Of a stretch of 36,360 nt of DNA, positions 20,708-28,756 are shown piece by piece; positions within the stretch are counted from its first letter, which is position 1, and every line of letters begins with the position of its first letter. The translations under genes were made by a program, and so were the position numbers. The notes below the pieces were generated by a model. That model ran no database searches. It worked only from the letters and a program-made list of their open reading frames with translations, and was not told the origin of the DNA. The DNA is from Archaeoglobus sp. GTDB lineage: Archaea; Halobacteriota; Archaeoglobi; Archaeoglobales; Archaeoglobaceae. Location of the stretch: NCBI GenBank assembly GCA_003978865.1, contig QNXS01000036.1, positions 1 through 36,360 of the forward strand, in the 5' to 3' direction.

Positions 20708-21028
20708 CTAAGTCCCGGAAACAACATCCCCTATCCAATCGAGAAACTTTTTCGAAACTTTGTTGGCTTTAAATGAGACTATGCACGGATTCTCATAACT
20801 GTGAATCTCCTTTACTTTCTTCTCAACCTCATCAAACTTACTTTCAAGTGTTTTAATTATTACGACAAATTCGAGAGCGCCTTTAACCTCTCCCTCCCAT
20901 AGATATATTGAATTTACAGGAAATATATTTACGCACGCAGCGAGTCTCTCTTCAACAATAGTTTTCCCTATATGTCTTGCCTCCTCAAGACTCGAACAGG
21001 TCACATAAACGAATATGCTTTCATCCAT
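20708..21028 (-). CDS. cutA: Divalent-cation tolerance protein CutA
   Basis: The 106-residue protein covers the whole CutA1 fold: FVYVTCSSLEEARHIGKTIV, RLAACVNIFPVNSIYLWEGE and the SYENPCIVSF segment. CutA1 proteins are small, very stable trimers with a ferredoxin-like fold that bind Cu and other divalent metals; their physiological role is still unsettled. Start and length agree with the family. It is divergent from the site-2 protease gene with only 27 bases between starts, so promoters must overlap. Confidence 0.95.
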   Translation of the reverse strand: MDESIFVYVTCSSLEEARHIGKTIVEERLAACVNIFPVNSIYLWEGEVKGALEFVVIIKTLESKFDEVEKKVKEIHSYENPCIVSFKANKVSKKFLDWIGDVVSGT

Positions 21029-21055
21029 ATTCAGTTAAAAACTTCATCGCTTTAA

Positions 21056-22615
21056 ATGCATTCCGTGTCAGCAAACTTAATTAACTTAAAATTCAAACTT
21101 ACTTCAATGTACTTGAAGACGTCAATAACTCCAGAAGGTTTAGCTGTAATACTTTTCATAGTTTATTGGCTTGTTTTAGAGTACCTAAGAAGTATAAATT
21201 TCCTTGAAAGGCATAATCTGTCATCTTATGGTCCACTGCTTATACTAAGGACAAAAAAAGGACTTAATCTACTCGAAAAACTATCCCGTCCAAAAAAGTT
21301 GTGGAGAGTTTTTGCAACACTTGGCATACCGATGGTTTTTTTGGGAATGGTATTCATGTTCTCTTTAATAATATTCATGGATATTGTCATGTTAAAGTCT
21401 CCTCCCCCTCCGTCCTCGATAACCTCTCCAAGAAATGTTCTACTAATTCCATGGGTTAATACTCTATTTCCCCCGTTATACCTGCTATTAGCTTTAATAG
21501 TCACACTCGTTGTCCATGAATTCAGCCATGCAATACTGTGCAGAGTTGAAGGTATAAAAGTAAAGGCTCTCGGCATTCTACTACTATTAGTACCCATAGG
21601 CGGGTTTGCCGAACCCGACGAAAAAGAGTTAGAAAAAAATGCAAACAGAATACAGAAAGTAAGAATATTTTCAGCTGGTGTTATCAGCAATTTCTCGTTA
21701 GCTACAATTGCATTTATACTATTCATTCTTCTTCTAAACTTTCTGCAACCAACTGTATTTATTGCACACTCGAAAAATCCAGAGATACATGCGGGAGAGA
21801 TAGTTTACAGCATAAATGGAATAAAAGTGTTCACGCCATCTGATGTTACAACAGCACTAAAATTGAACAGAAAAAAGCTTGAAATAGTAACAGACAATGG
21901 AACGTACATACTACCTTGCGTAGCAGGTGTCGAAATAGCAAAAACGTATCCGGGATATCCCGCATATAAGGCTGGAATGAAAGAAGGTATGATAATATAC
22001 ATGGTAAATAACACATATACACCAACATTAGAAGCCTTTGAAGAATTCATGTCCAAAACAAAGCCCGGACAGATATTAGACGTTCACGTTTATTATAATA
22101 ATAAAAAAGAGGTTTTTCATGTAAAACTAACAAAATCACCTTACTCAAATTCTGGATTTCTTGGAGTTGAAGTTTATGAATATATTTCCGGATTAGAGTT
22201 GGGGTACAGTAGTGTATTACTTGAAGAGTTGAAGAGCTTACCCTACCAGCTAAAAAGCATTAGGGGGTTGCTGTTCTTTGTTGCAATGCCACTTATGGGA
22301 TTTAAAGGATTTATAGGACAGGCAACTAAATATTTCAAACCAGAGATTCTTGGAGGATATCTATTCGTAATTCTAACTTCACTATACTGGATAGGATGGG
22401 TAAATTTCTACGTTGGACTTTTCAACTGCCTGCCAGCAATACCATTGGATGGTGGAAGAGTGTTTTATGAAGCCTTCACATGGATTCTAAACAAGTTTGG
22501 TTTAGAGGGTGATAAAATTGCTGGTGCCACGGTAAAGTACTTAGCTTATCTGATTTTTGCTTCCTTGATAATGTCAGTTGTTGTGCCAAACATAGCTTAC
22601 TTGAAAAGACTGTGA
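21056..22615 (+). CDS. Site-2-type intramembrane metalloprotease (M50) with PDZ region
   Basis: This is a 519-residue polytopic membrane protein. The zinc motif is HEFSH (His154, Glu155, His158) in a transmembrane segment, with the third ligand in NCLPAIPLDGG (Asp465), the S2P signature. Helices are visible near 28-45, 88-112, 138-180, 205-232, 403-420 and 433-480, plus a C-terminal one. Between them, residues ~233-375 include a PDZ-like domain (AGEIVYSINGIKVFTPSDV, and a second similar segment from AGMKEGMIIYMVNN). Family members cut membrane-anchored regulators inside the bilayer. An in-frame ATG at 21107 may be the true start. The gene overlaps a possible GTG start of trm5 by four bases, so both could be one operon. 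Confidence 0.92.
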   Translation: MHSVSANLINLKFKLTSMYLKTSITPEGLAVILFIVYWLVLEYLRSINFLERHNLSSYGPLLILRTKKGLNLLEKLSRPKKLWRVFATLGIPMVFLGMVFMFSLIIFMDIVMLKSPPPPSSITSPRNVLLIPWVNTLFPPLYLLLALIVTLVVHEFSHAILCRVEGIKVKALGILLLLVPIGGFAEPDEKELEKNANRIQKVRIFSAGVISNFSLATIAFILFILLLNFLQPTVFIAHSKNPEIHAGEIVYSINGIKVFTPSDVTTALKLNRKKLEIVTDNGTYILPCVAGVEIAKTYPGYPAYKAGMKEGMIIYMVNNTYTPTLEAFEEFMSKTKPGQILDVHVYYNNKKEVFHVKLTKSPYSNSGFLGVEVYEYISGLELGYSSVLLEELKSLPYQLKSIRGLLFFVAMPLMGFKGFIGQATKYFKPEILGGYLFVILTSLYWIGWVNFYVGLFNCLPAIPLDGGRVFYEAFTWILNKFGLEGDKIAGATVKYLAYLIFASLIMSVVVPNIAYLKRL

Positions 22616-22659
22616 AAAAAGAATTAAAAAGAATTGTAACCTTTAATGCTGAGGTGCAA

Positions 22660-23490
22660 ATGTCCTTGAAGAAAATACTGAAGGATAGGCTCGGTAGCAG
22701 GATAAGTGAAAAAGAACTGCTGATGGTAAGAAGGAGTTTTGAAATTATTGGAGATATCGTAGTGGTTGATATCCCGGATGAAATATACCACTTAAAAGAT
22801 GAGATAGTCAGAGCAATACTCACAAAGCATAAGCATGTAAAAACTGTACTGAGAAAAATTGGAGAAGTACGTGGTGACTACAGGCTTGCTGAGTATGAGA
22901 TAATCTATGGTAGAGAAACTGAGACTGTATGTAAAGAACACGGTTGTAAATTCTTACTCGATCCCACAAAAGTTTACTATTCTGTTAGACTTTCAGGAGA
23001 AAGAGAAAGAATATTTAGGCTCGTAAATCCGGGAGAAAGAATTCTTGTAATGTTTGCAGGTGTTGGCCCATTTGCAATAACGATCGCAAAGAATGCCAGA
23101 CCAAAAGAGGTTGTTGGTGTTGAACTAAATCCAGAAGCTGTGAAATACTTTAGAAAAAACGTCAAGCTAAACAGGGTCGAGAATATCGTAAGAGTATATG
23201 AGGGAGACGTTAGAAAAATAGTCCCAGAACTTGAAGGCAGTTTTGACAGAATACTCATGCCTTCTCCAAACAATGCACAGGATTTTGTCGATGTTGCGGT
23301 AACGAAGGCAAAAAAAGGCAGTATTATTCATTACTACACTTTTGCAGGTGTTGAGGAGGAAAAAGAACTACAGAAAAGAGTGGAAAAGCTTTTTTCCCGC
23401 TACATCAAATGCAAAGCGTTTTTCATGAGAAGGTGCGGAAGCTTCGCCCCTTACGTTCACAGGTACGTTGTGGATTTAGCTGTTGGATGA
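22660..23490 (+). CDS. trm5: tRNA (guanine37-N1)-methyltransferase Trm5-like
   Basis: The 276-residue Rossmann-fold methyltransferase has the SAM motif VMFAGVGPFAI followed by VVGVELNPEAVKYFRKNV and the late motif MPSPNNAQDF. N-terminal SFEIIGDIVVVDIP and FLLDPTKVYYSVRL match the Trm5/Tyw2 family, which methylates G37 beside the anticodon and in archaea also starts wyosine synthesis. GAGGTG three bases before the ATG at 22660 favours this start; a GTG at 22612 overlapping the upstream stop would add 16 residues. The short length fits the compact Trm5b/c type. The final 15 bases overlap the end of the convergent epimerase gene. The usual MPLP-like motif reads MPSP here. Confidence 0.88.
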   Translation: MSLKKILKDRLGSRISEKELLMVRRSFEIIGDIVVVDIPDEIYHLKDEIVRAILTKHKHVKTVLRKIGEVRGDYRLAEYEIIYGRETETVCKEHGCKFLLDPTKVYYSVRLSGERERIFRLVNPGERILVMFAGVGPFAITIAKNARPKEVVGVELNPEAVKYFRKNVKLNRVENIVRVYEGDVRKIVPELEGSFDRILMPSPNNAQDFVDVAVTKAKKGSIIHYYTFAGVEEEKELQKRVEKLFSRYIKCKAFFMRRCGSFAPYVHRYVVDLAVG

Positions 23491-24408
23491 TTCTATGTTA
23501 GCAAGCAAATCCCTAACAGCCATTCTGACAGCTTGCTCGGAACTATACTTGGGTCTCCATCCTATTGCTTTCAGTTTTTCTATGGACAGAAGCATAACTG
23601 GCACATCGCCTTTCCAGCCCCTATCCCCCCCAGTAAATCTGAACTCCGGAGATACACCCATCTCTTCACATACGATTTCAGCTATTCTCTTTACTTTAAT
23701 TTGATCTTCACTCCCTATGTTAAATACGTTCACTCCTTCATTAGCCCTCAAACCAAAAAACATTGCCTCAACACAATCGGATATATAGATATATGATTTG
23801 TTTTGTTCTCCATTTCCGAGTATCTCAAGTTCCTTAGGATTTCTACGAAGTTTAATTATAAAATCATATATAACACCATGATTACTTCTCTTTCCAATTA
23901 CATTTGCAAAACGGTAAATCCAAGCCTGAATATTGAAAGTGTGGCAATAAGAGGAAATTAAAGCTTCGCAAGCAAGCTTCGAAGCACCGTATATTGAGAT
24001 AGGCATCGTAGGATACTCCTCCGGAGTCGGTATTTGCTTAGCTTCCCCATACACAGTGGATGTTGAGGTAAATACTATTCTATCAACACCTGTTTTTCTC
24101 ATAGCTTCCAAGACGTTGTAAGTTGCAAGCACGTTATTTTTATAAATTTCATCAGGATTTTCACTTCCAATTCTAACATCAGGATTTGCAGCTATGTGCC
24201 ATACTTCTTCAAAGTTATATTTTCTAAAAACAGATTCTACGCTATATCTATCGGCTAAATTTATCTCTACAAACTCTGCATTTGGATTAATAAAAGATAC
24301 ACCAGAAGAAAGATTATCAACGATTACTACTTCTCTACCACACTCGACAAGTCTATCAACAACATGACTGCCTATGAAGCCCGCTCCACCAGTAACAAGA
24401 GTTGCCAT
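23476..24408 (-). CDS. NAD-dependent sugar-nucleotide epimerase/dehydratase (GalE-like)
   Basis: From the ATG at 24408 the protein has 310 residues and belongs to the extended short-chain dehydrogenase family. It shows TGGAGFIGSH for NAD binding, a following D-N-L-S-S-G, the catalytic TSTSTVYGE Ser/Thr and YGASK (Tyr and Lys), and RFANVIG. The substrate may be UDP-glucose, UDP-GlcNAc or a related sugar nucleotide for glycan or glycoprotein synthesis. No glycosyltransferase is adjacent to decide. An in-frame TTG at 24423 is less likely than the ATG. A TATATATA box about 25-30 bases upstream suggests a leaderless mRNA. Its tail overlaps trm5 by 15 bases. Confidence 0.9.
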   Translation of the reverse strand: MATLVTGGAGFIGSHVVDRLVECGREVVIVDNLSSGVSFINPNAEFVEINLADRYSVESVFRKYNFEEVWHIAANPDVRIGSENPDEIYKNNVLATYNVLEAMRKTGVDRIVFTSTSTVYGEAKQIPTPEEYPTMPISIYGASKLACEALISSYCHTFNIQAWIYRFANVIGKRSNHGVIYDFIIKLRRNPKELEILGNGEQNKSYIYISDCVEAMFFGLRANEGVNVFNIGSEDQIKVKRIAEIVCEEMGVSPEFRFTGGDRGWKGDVPVMLLSIEKLKAIGWRPKYSSEQAVRMAVRDLLANIESSNS

Positions 24409-24430
24409 TAAATGAGTGTTCAACAGAAGG

Positions 24431-24438
24431 TATATATA
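24431..24438 (-). promoter_or_regulatory. TATA box in the epimerase / Sm2 divergent region
   Basis: TATATATA reads the same on both strands. On the minus strand it is correctly spaced for a leaderless epimerase mRNA; on the plus strand, preceded by GAAGG, it would start Sm2 transcription near 24457. Confidence 0.55.
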
Positions 24439-24454
24439 CGATTTTTGACATGAG

Positions 24455-24468
24455 TCACTTGCAAGTGA
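24455..24468. promoter_or_regulatory. 14-base perfect palindrome, possible operator
   Basis: TCACTTGCAAGTGA is its own reverse complement. It sits between the TATATATA element and the Sm2 ribosome-binding site, on or near the predicted plus-strand start, where a dimeric helix-turn-helix protein could act as repressor. Confidence 0.45.
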
Positions 24469-24494
24469 TTAAAAAGCAAATAGAGGTGGAAAAC

Positions 24495-24719
24495 ATGCTA
24501 CCAAACCAGATGGTCAGATCCCTCATAGGAAAAGTAATCAGAGTTGAAATGAAAGGAGAAGAAAATGAGCTCGTTGGTAAGCTTGAAAGCGTTGACGACT
24601 ACATGAACATCCATATAAGCAATGCTGTGGAATACAGAAATGGAGAAAAAATTAGAAATCTCGGCACACTTGTTTTGAGGGGAAACAACGTTATACTTAT
24701 ACAGCCCTATGAGGAATAA
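24495..24719 (+). CDS. Archaeal Sm-like protein (Sm2/SmAP type)
   Basis: The 74-residue protein has both Sm motifs: Sm1 around GKVIRVEMKGEENELVGKLE with the YMN of DDYMNIHI, and Sm2 as LRGNNVILIQP. It closely matches A. fulgidus Sm2 (AF0362) as I remember it, starting with LPNQMV. Sm-like proteins form ring-shaped hexamers or heptamers that bind U-rich RNA; A. fulgidus Sm2 assembles as a hexamer when RNA is present. The ATG at 24495 is chosen because GAGGTGG lies 5 bases before it and because upstream in-frame codons extend far beyond the family length. The winged-helix gene follows after eight bases, so they are likely co-transcribed. Confidence 0.95.
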   Translation: MLPNQMVRSLIGKVIRVEMKGEENELVGKLESVDDYMNIHISNAVEYRNGEKIRNLGTLVLRGNNVILIQPYEE

Positions 24720-24727
24720 AATACACT

Positions 24728-25105
24728 ATGATGGATACAAGGGATGAAATACTCAAAATCCTCGAGGAAAGAGGTAGCATACTACAGAAAGACTTGTGGA
24801 AGGAGCTCAACATAGATAGCAGTAAGTGTTCCAGAATTTTGAGGAAACTGGAAAAGGAGGGACTAATAAAAAGAATTGAGATAGTTGTTGATGGAGTTAA
24901 AACTTTTAAAATAGTTCCGGCTGGAGCCGAGGAGGAGGAAGAAGAAAAGGATGAGTTTAGCTTGCAGGCAGTAATGGAAAGAATGCAGGATGTTTCAGGT
25001 TTGCCTCCATGTTTTGGTTGTCTTGAAAAAGACTGTGAAGTGTCTTTCTGCCTCAAACTTGAAGTTTGGTTTTTAAAGAAGGTTATAAGTAATACTAACT
25101 CTTAA
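24728..25105 (+). CDS. Winged-helix protein with C-terminal four-cysteine motif (possible TFE-beta-like factor)
   Basis: The 125-residue protein has an N-terminal winged helix (residues 3-63: DEILKILEERGSILQKDLWK, then SSKCSRILRKLEKEGLIKR and a wing), an acidic linker (68-76), and a tail with Cys95, Cys98, Cys103 and Cys108 in GLPPCFGCLEKDCEVSFC followed by a Trp. The CX2CX4CX4C arrangement with a trailing aromatic recalls the Fe-S tail of archaeal TFE-beta and human RPC39, basal transcription factors that have a winged helix before the cluster. A metal-sensing MarR-like regulator is the alternative. It follows Sm2 by eight bases. Start codons ATGATG occur at 24728 and 24731. Confidence 0.75.
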   Translation: MMDTRDEILKILEERGSILQKDLWKELNIDSSKCSRILRKLEKEGLIKRIEIVVDGVKTFKIVPAGAEEEEEEKDEFSLQAVMERMQDVSGLPPCFGCLEKDCEVSFCLKLEVWFLKKVISNTNS

Positions 25106-25128
25106 ATACTTTCCAGCGGAAATTGATT

Positions 25129-25953
25129 ATGGATTGTTACGGTGTAATTGGACACCCTATAAAACATTCAGTCTCTCCAGCAATGCACAACGCGGCTTTT
25201 AGAGCTATGGGTATTAATGCCGTTTACGCATCATTTGATGTTAAACCTGAAGATTTGAAGAAAGCAATAGAGGGTGCAAAAGCTCTTGGTATTAAAGGAC
25301 TCAATGTAACGATTCCCCACAAAGAAGAAGTTTTAAAACTGGTAAATCCTGATGAACTTGCATCAAAGATAGGTGCTGCAAACACGTTAAAGTTCGATAA
25401 AGATATCTCAGCTTACAATACTGACGCCTATGGAGCACTAAAAGCTCTTGAAAGTGCTGGAGTCGGTGTTTCAGGAAAAACTGTGCTAATAATAGGCGCT
25501 GGAGGAGCAGCAAGAGCGATAGCATTTGCTCTTGTAGATAGAGGAGCTACAGTTGCAGTTACAAACAGGACTGAGGATAGGGGAATAAAACTGGCTCAGG
25601 ATGTAAGAAAGTACGGAGATTGTATTTTTATTTCAACAACCGAACTTGAAAAACTTAAGTTTGATATTCTGATTAACGCAACACCTGTTGGTATGAGTGG
25701 ATATATGCCCGGAAAACTACCAGTAGACGGACAGTTAATAAAGGAGGGGGTAGTTGTTTTTGATACAGTTTACAATCCTATGGAAACAGCTTTAATAAAA
25801 CTTGCAAAGATGAGAGGTTGTAAAGTCGTTTACGGAATAGATATGCTTGTTTATCAGGGAGTGAAAGCTTTTGAAATTTGGACAGGTTTAACACCACCTT
25901 TCGATGTTATGAAGAGAGCTGCGCTAAATGCTTTGGAAGATACAACACGTTAA
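25129..25953 (+). CDS. aroE: Shikimate dehydrogenase
   Basis: The 274-residue enzyme reduces 3-dehydroshikimate to shikimate with NADPH in aromatic amino-acid synthesis. The shikimate site is clear: SVSPAMHN (14-21), NVTIPHK with catalytic Lys65, and NTD with Asp99. The NADP domain has GAGGAARA and the NRT motif (VTNRTEDR) that binds the 2'-phosphate. The ATG at 25129 is preferred to a TTG at 25123. An AT element (TTAAATACT) about 25 bases upstream suggests its own leaderless promoter rather than reliance on the Sm2 operon. Confidence 0.96.
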   Translation: MDCYGVIGHPIKHSVSPAMHNAAFRAMGINAVYASFDVKPEDLKKAIEGAKALGIKGLNVTIPHKEEVLKLVNPDELASKIGAANTLKFDKDISAYNTDAYGALKALESAGVGVSGKTVLIIGAGGAARAIAFALVDRGATVAVTNRTEDRGIKLAQDVRKYGDCIFISTTELEKLKFDILINATPVGMSGYMPGKLPVDGQLIKEGVVVFDTVYNPMETALIKLAKMRGCKVVYGIDMLVYQGVKAFEIWTGLTPPFDVMKRAALNALEDTTR

Positions 25954-25984
25954 AACTTAATACTCTCGATTCTTAATTAAAAAC

Positions 25985-26767
25985 ATGGATGCTTCTCTCG
26001 CACTTAAAATTTCAAGAGAGGTTGCGAAGGCTGTAAGAGATTCTGTACTTCCAGTTGCTGGAACTGTAGAAGCCGGAGAAAATATTGGAATGGGTAAAGA
26101 TGGAACGCCAACAAAGAAAATTGACAGGCTTGCTGAAGACGCTGCAATTGAAGTTTTAAAGGAGTGGAATCTAAAAGTTGTAACAGAGGAGTCCGGAATT
26201 GTCGGTAGTGGAGACACTGTTGTTGCTTTAGACCCGGTGGATGGAACATTCAATGCTGCAAGAGGTATACCCATTTATTCAGTTTCCCTGTGCTTTGCAG
26301 AATCGAAAAATGGTACTGCAAAGTATAAAGATACATTCTTCGGATACGTCTACAATATAGCTACGGGAGATGAATACTATGCAGATGAGTTTGCCTATAA
26401 AAATAGGAGAAAGATCAAAGTTACAGAAACAGAAAGCATAGAGAAAACAAACGCAATAATGTATTATCCGCTAAAAAACTATGGATTTAAAAGAATCAGA
26501 ATTTTTGGTGCTGCATCTCTTGAGATATGCTTCGTTGCTGATGGTACGGTTGACTGCTTTATAGACATAAGAAGAGGAGCCGGCAGAGGTATGTTAAGGG
26601 TTTACGATGTTGTTGCTGGACTATATATAGCAGAAAAAGCTGGTGCCGTTGTAACAACGCCCAAAGGTAAAAGCATTAAATATAAAGAATTTACGATGGA
26701 TGAAAGATTTAAGATTGTTGTAGCTAATAAAAACTTACACAGAAAAATTATTGATATTTTAAATTGA
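25985..26767 (+). CDS. suhB: Inositol-1-monophosphatase / fructose-1,6-bisphosphatase (bifunctional)
   Basis: The 260-residue protein belongs to the Mg-dependent IMPase/FBPase family. Metal ligands are in TEESG (Glu68-Glu69) and LDPVDGTFN (Asp83, Asp86), with a further Asp in VYDVVAGLYIAEKAGA near the C-terminus; KDGTPTKKID precedes them. The closest remembered relative is A. fulgidus AF2372, which hydrolyses both substrates. In hyperthermophilic archaea it serves gluconeogenesis and synthesis of di-myo-inositol phosphate, a heat-protective solute. NAD kinase follows after 26 bases, the same pair as AF2372-AF2373. Confidence 0.93.
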   Translation: MDASLALKISREVAKAVRDSVLPVAGTVEAGENIGMGKDGTPTKKIDRLAEDAAIEVLKEWNLKVVTEESGIVGSGDTVVALDPVDGTFNAARGIPIYSVSLCFAESKNGTAKYKDTFFGYVYNIATGDEYYADEFAYKNRRKIKVTETESIEKTNAIMYYPLKNYGFKRIRIFGAASLEICFVADGTVDCFIDIRRGAGRGMLRVYDVVAGLYIAEKAGAVVTTPKGKSIKYKEFTMDERFKIVVANKNLHRKIIDILN

Positions 26768-26793
26768 ACACATTTTGATGGGATGGGATATAG

Positions 26794-27546
26794 ATGAAAG
26801 GAATTATTGTTTATAAACCCGGATCAGAGAAAATAGCAAATAAAGCATTTACATTTCTTGAAAGTATTGGTATTCCAGTGGATATAGCAGATAAATGTTC
26901 AAAATGCGAAAAATATGACTTCATAGTAACTGTTGGAGGAGACGGTACAATCTTAAGAACCCTTCAACAGATAAGGGATTGCCCCCCGATATTCGGAATA
27001 AACACGGGCAAGGTTGGGTTGCTGACCCATGCAACTCCAGAGAATTTCAAAGACAAGCTGAGTATAGCCCTCGAAAAAATGGAAATTGAAGAGTTCATGA
27101 GAATAGAGTGTGAGAACTTAATAGCACTCAACGAAATAGCACTTTTAACAGCAATGCCTGCAAGACTTGTAGAATTTTCGGTGTTCGTTGACGGAGTTGA
27201 AATAGACAGACTGAGAAGTGATGGTTTGCTAATTTCAACACCCATTGGCTCAACTGCTTATGCACTTTCAACAGGTGGACCAATAATAGATCCAAAAATG
27301 GAGTGCACGCTAATAGTTCCAGTAGCACCCTTCAAGCTTGGATGGAAACCTTGGATTGTTGGAAAGCAAAGAAAAGTTGAAGTTGAAGTTGTAGGTAGAC
27401 ACTGCCTGGCAATAGCCGACGGGCACACAACTTTGCAGATTGAGCCTAAAACAACTCTTTTGTTTAGAAAATCGAAATATCCCGCCAGATTCTTCAAAGT
27501 CGAAAATAGAATTGCAAGAATAATAAATATGTTACGAAATATATAA
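26794..27546 (+). CDS. nadK: NAD kinase
   Basis: The 250-residue enzyme phosphorylates NAD to NADP. Diagnostic motifs are VTVGGDGT (GGDGT at 48-52), GINTGKVGLLT (68-78), and the conserved C-terminal domain with RSDGLLISTPIGSTAYALS. The short N-terminus is typical of archaeal forms. CSKCEK at 35-40 puts two Cys close together, but nothing shows metal binding. It forms a two-gene cluster with suhB, as in A. fulgidus. The convergent PhoU/TrkA-C gene begins its 3' end 20 bases later. Confidence 0.96.
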   Translation: MKGIIVYKPGSEKIANKAFTFLESIGIPVDIADKCSKCEKYDFIVTVGGDGTILRTLQQIRDCPPIFGINTGKVGLLTHATPENFKDKLSIALEKMEIEEFMRIECENLIALNEIALLTAMPARLVEFSVFVDGVEIDRLRSDGLLISTPIGSTAYALSTGGPIIDPKMECTLIVPVAPFKLGWKPWIVGKQRKVEVEVVGRHCLAIADGHTTLQIEPKTTLLFRKSKYPARFFKVENRIARIINMLRNI

Positions 27547-27566
27547 AAATTAATATAAATTAAAAA

Positions 27567-28733
27567 CTATTTAAAGCACAGTCCTCTAAGAAGTTTTTCA
27601 CCCTCCCTAGTACCTTTCACAACAAGCATATCCCCCGCAATTATTCTTGTTGATGCAGTCGGATTTGTCAGCCATTTGTTGTTTCTTTTTATAGCTATAA
27701 CATGCATACCCGTGTTTGTTTCAACCCTAACTTCTCCAAGCGTCTTTCCATCAAGACTTGAACCTTTCAAAACCTCAACCATAGTTATTATTTCATCAGC
27801 TTCTTTCATGGCTTCTGAAAATATGGGATGTATTTCTCTACCTTCTACGATTATCTGAGCTATTTCTTTCGCTGAATCGGCTATACATTCGCTTGCATGC
27901 GTAAGCTCCAAAACTGCAAGTAGCATGTTTAACTCCTCATCAGGTCTGTTTCTCAGGCTCTTTAAAACAAGTAGCTGTACCTCATACTTCATGTTGTCAA
28001 CTTTTTCTTCAATGTAACTTGCTTCCTGAGCTATTTTTTCATCTCTATAAAGCAGAGAAAGGTAACTTAGGTCAACAGCAAGCTCAGACAAATTTTTCAT
28101 CTCAACAAGTAGTTCAACCGCCTTTTCAAGGTTCTCTTCTAACTTGGGTTCGAATTCTTCAATTTTTCTCTCTTCGCCAGTGATAATCTTGTAAAATTTT
28201 GGAATTCCTGAAATATCCCCTTTTGCGAAAAGTACATCTCCCTTAAGTATTTTTGTATCTCTTTCCGGATCAAATATCCACTTATATCCTCTTTTTATTG
28301 CAATTACCTTCATTCCTGTGACTGTATGAAGTTTTACTTCCGCAAGTGTTTTTCCAACCACTTTAGAATTTTCGCTAACTTTTACTTTTGTCACAGTTTC
28401 TTCACTCTTTATCAAAGCTATTCTTACCATATCAGGTAGAAGTTTAACTCCTCTCAACACAAGCTCAGCTATATCTCCGGCAGCCTGACACATCTTTTGG
28501 CTTGCATTTGCAACCTGCAAGATTGTTGAAACAGATTCAGCCTCGTCAACACTTCTTGCAGCAAGGATTGAAACTATCCTTATTTGCTTTAACAGATCAT
28601 TTATTTTGTTTTCAAGGTCTATGACCTCCTCCGCTATATCTTCGCTATCAAAAAGGATTGCAGAATAGGCAAGGTCAACGATAACTTCAGATGTATCCTT
28701 TATTTCAATTAACAGATCCTTAACAGTTCGCAT
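27567..28733 (-). CDS. Tandemly duplicated PhoU-like / TrkA-C (RCK_C) regulatory protein
   Basis: The 388-residue soluble protein consists of two copies of the same unit, about 1-180 and 205-388. Each has a PhoU-like helical bundle (LLIEIKDTSEVIVDLAYSAI against LLVEMKNLSELAVDLSYLSL) followed by a TrkA-C/RCK_C ligand-binding domain (TVTGMKVIAIKRGYKWIFDP against TNTGMHVIAIKRNNKWLTNP). There is no membrane segment and no RCK nucleotide-binding half. This fits the family I know as COG3273. TrkA-C domains in potassium channels bind nucleotides such as cyclic di-AMP, so it may regulate an ion transporter encoded elsewhere. It follows the M20 deacylase gene by 23 bases on the same strand. Confidence 0.88.
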   Translation of the reverse strand: MRTVKDLLIEIKDTSEVIVDLAYSAILFDSEDIAEEVIDLENKINDLLKQIRIVSILAARSVDEAESVSTILQVANASQKMCQAAGDIAELVLRGVKLLPDMVRIALIKSEETVTKVKVSENSKVVGKTLAEVKLHTVTGMKVIAIKRGYKWIFDPERDTKILKGDVLFAKGDISGIPKFYKIITGEERKIEEFEPKLEENLEKAVELLVEMKNLSELAVDLSYLSLLYRDEKIAQEASYIEEKVDNMKYEVQLLVLKSLRNRPDEELNMLLAVLELTHASECIADSAKEIAQIIVEGREIHPIFSEAMKEADEIITMVEVLKGSSLDGKTLGEVRVETNTGMHVIAIKRNNKWLTNPTASTRIIAGDMLVVKGTREGEKLLRGLCFK

Positions 28734-28756
28734 TTTTAAAAAGTCTTAAGAAAGCT

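Noticed and set aside
22612..22660. GTG at 22612 as the trm5 start
   Set aside because: It would couple to the upstream stop by a four-base overlap, but the ATG at 22660 has a clear GAGGTG site and the extra 16 residues look non-conserved. Kept only as an alternative.
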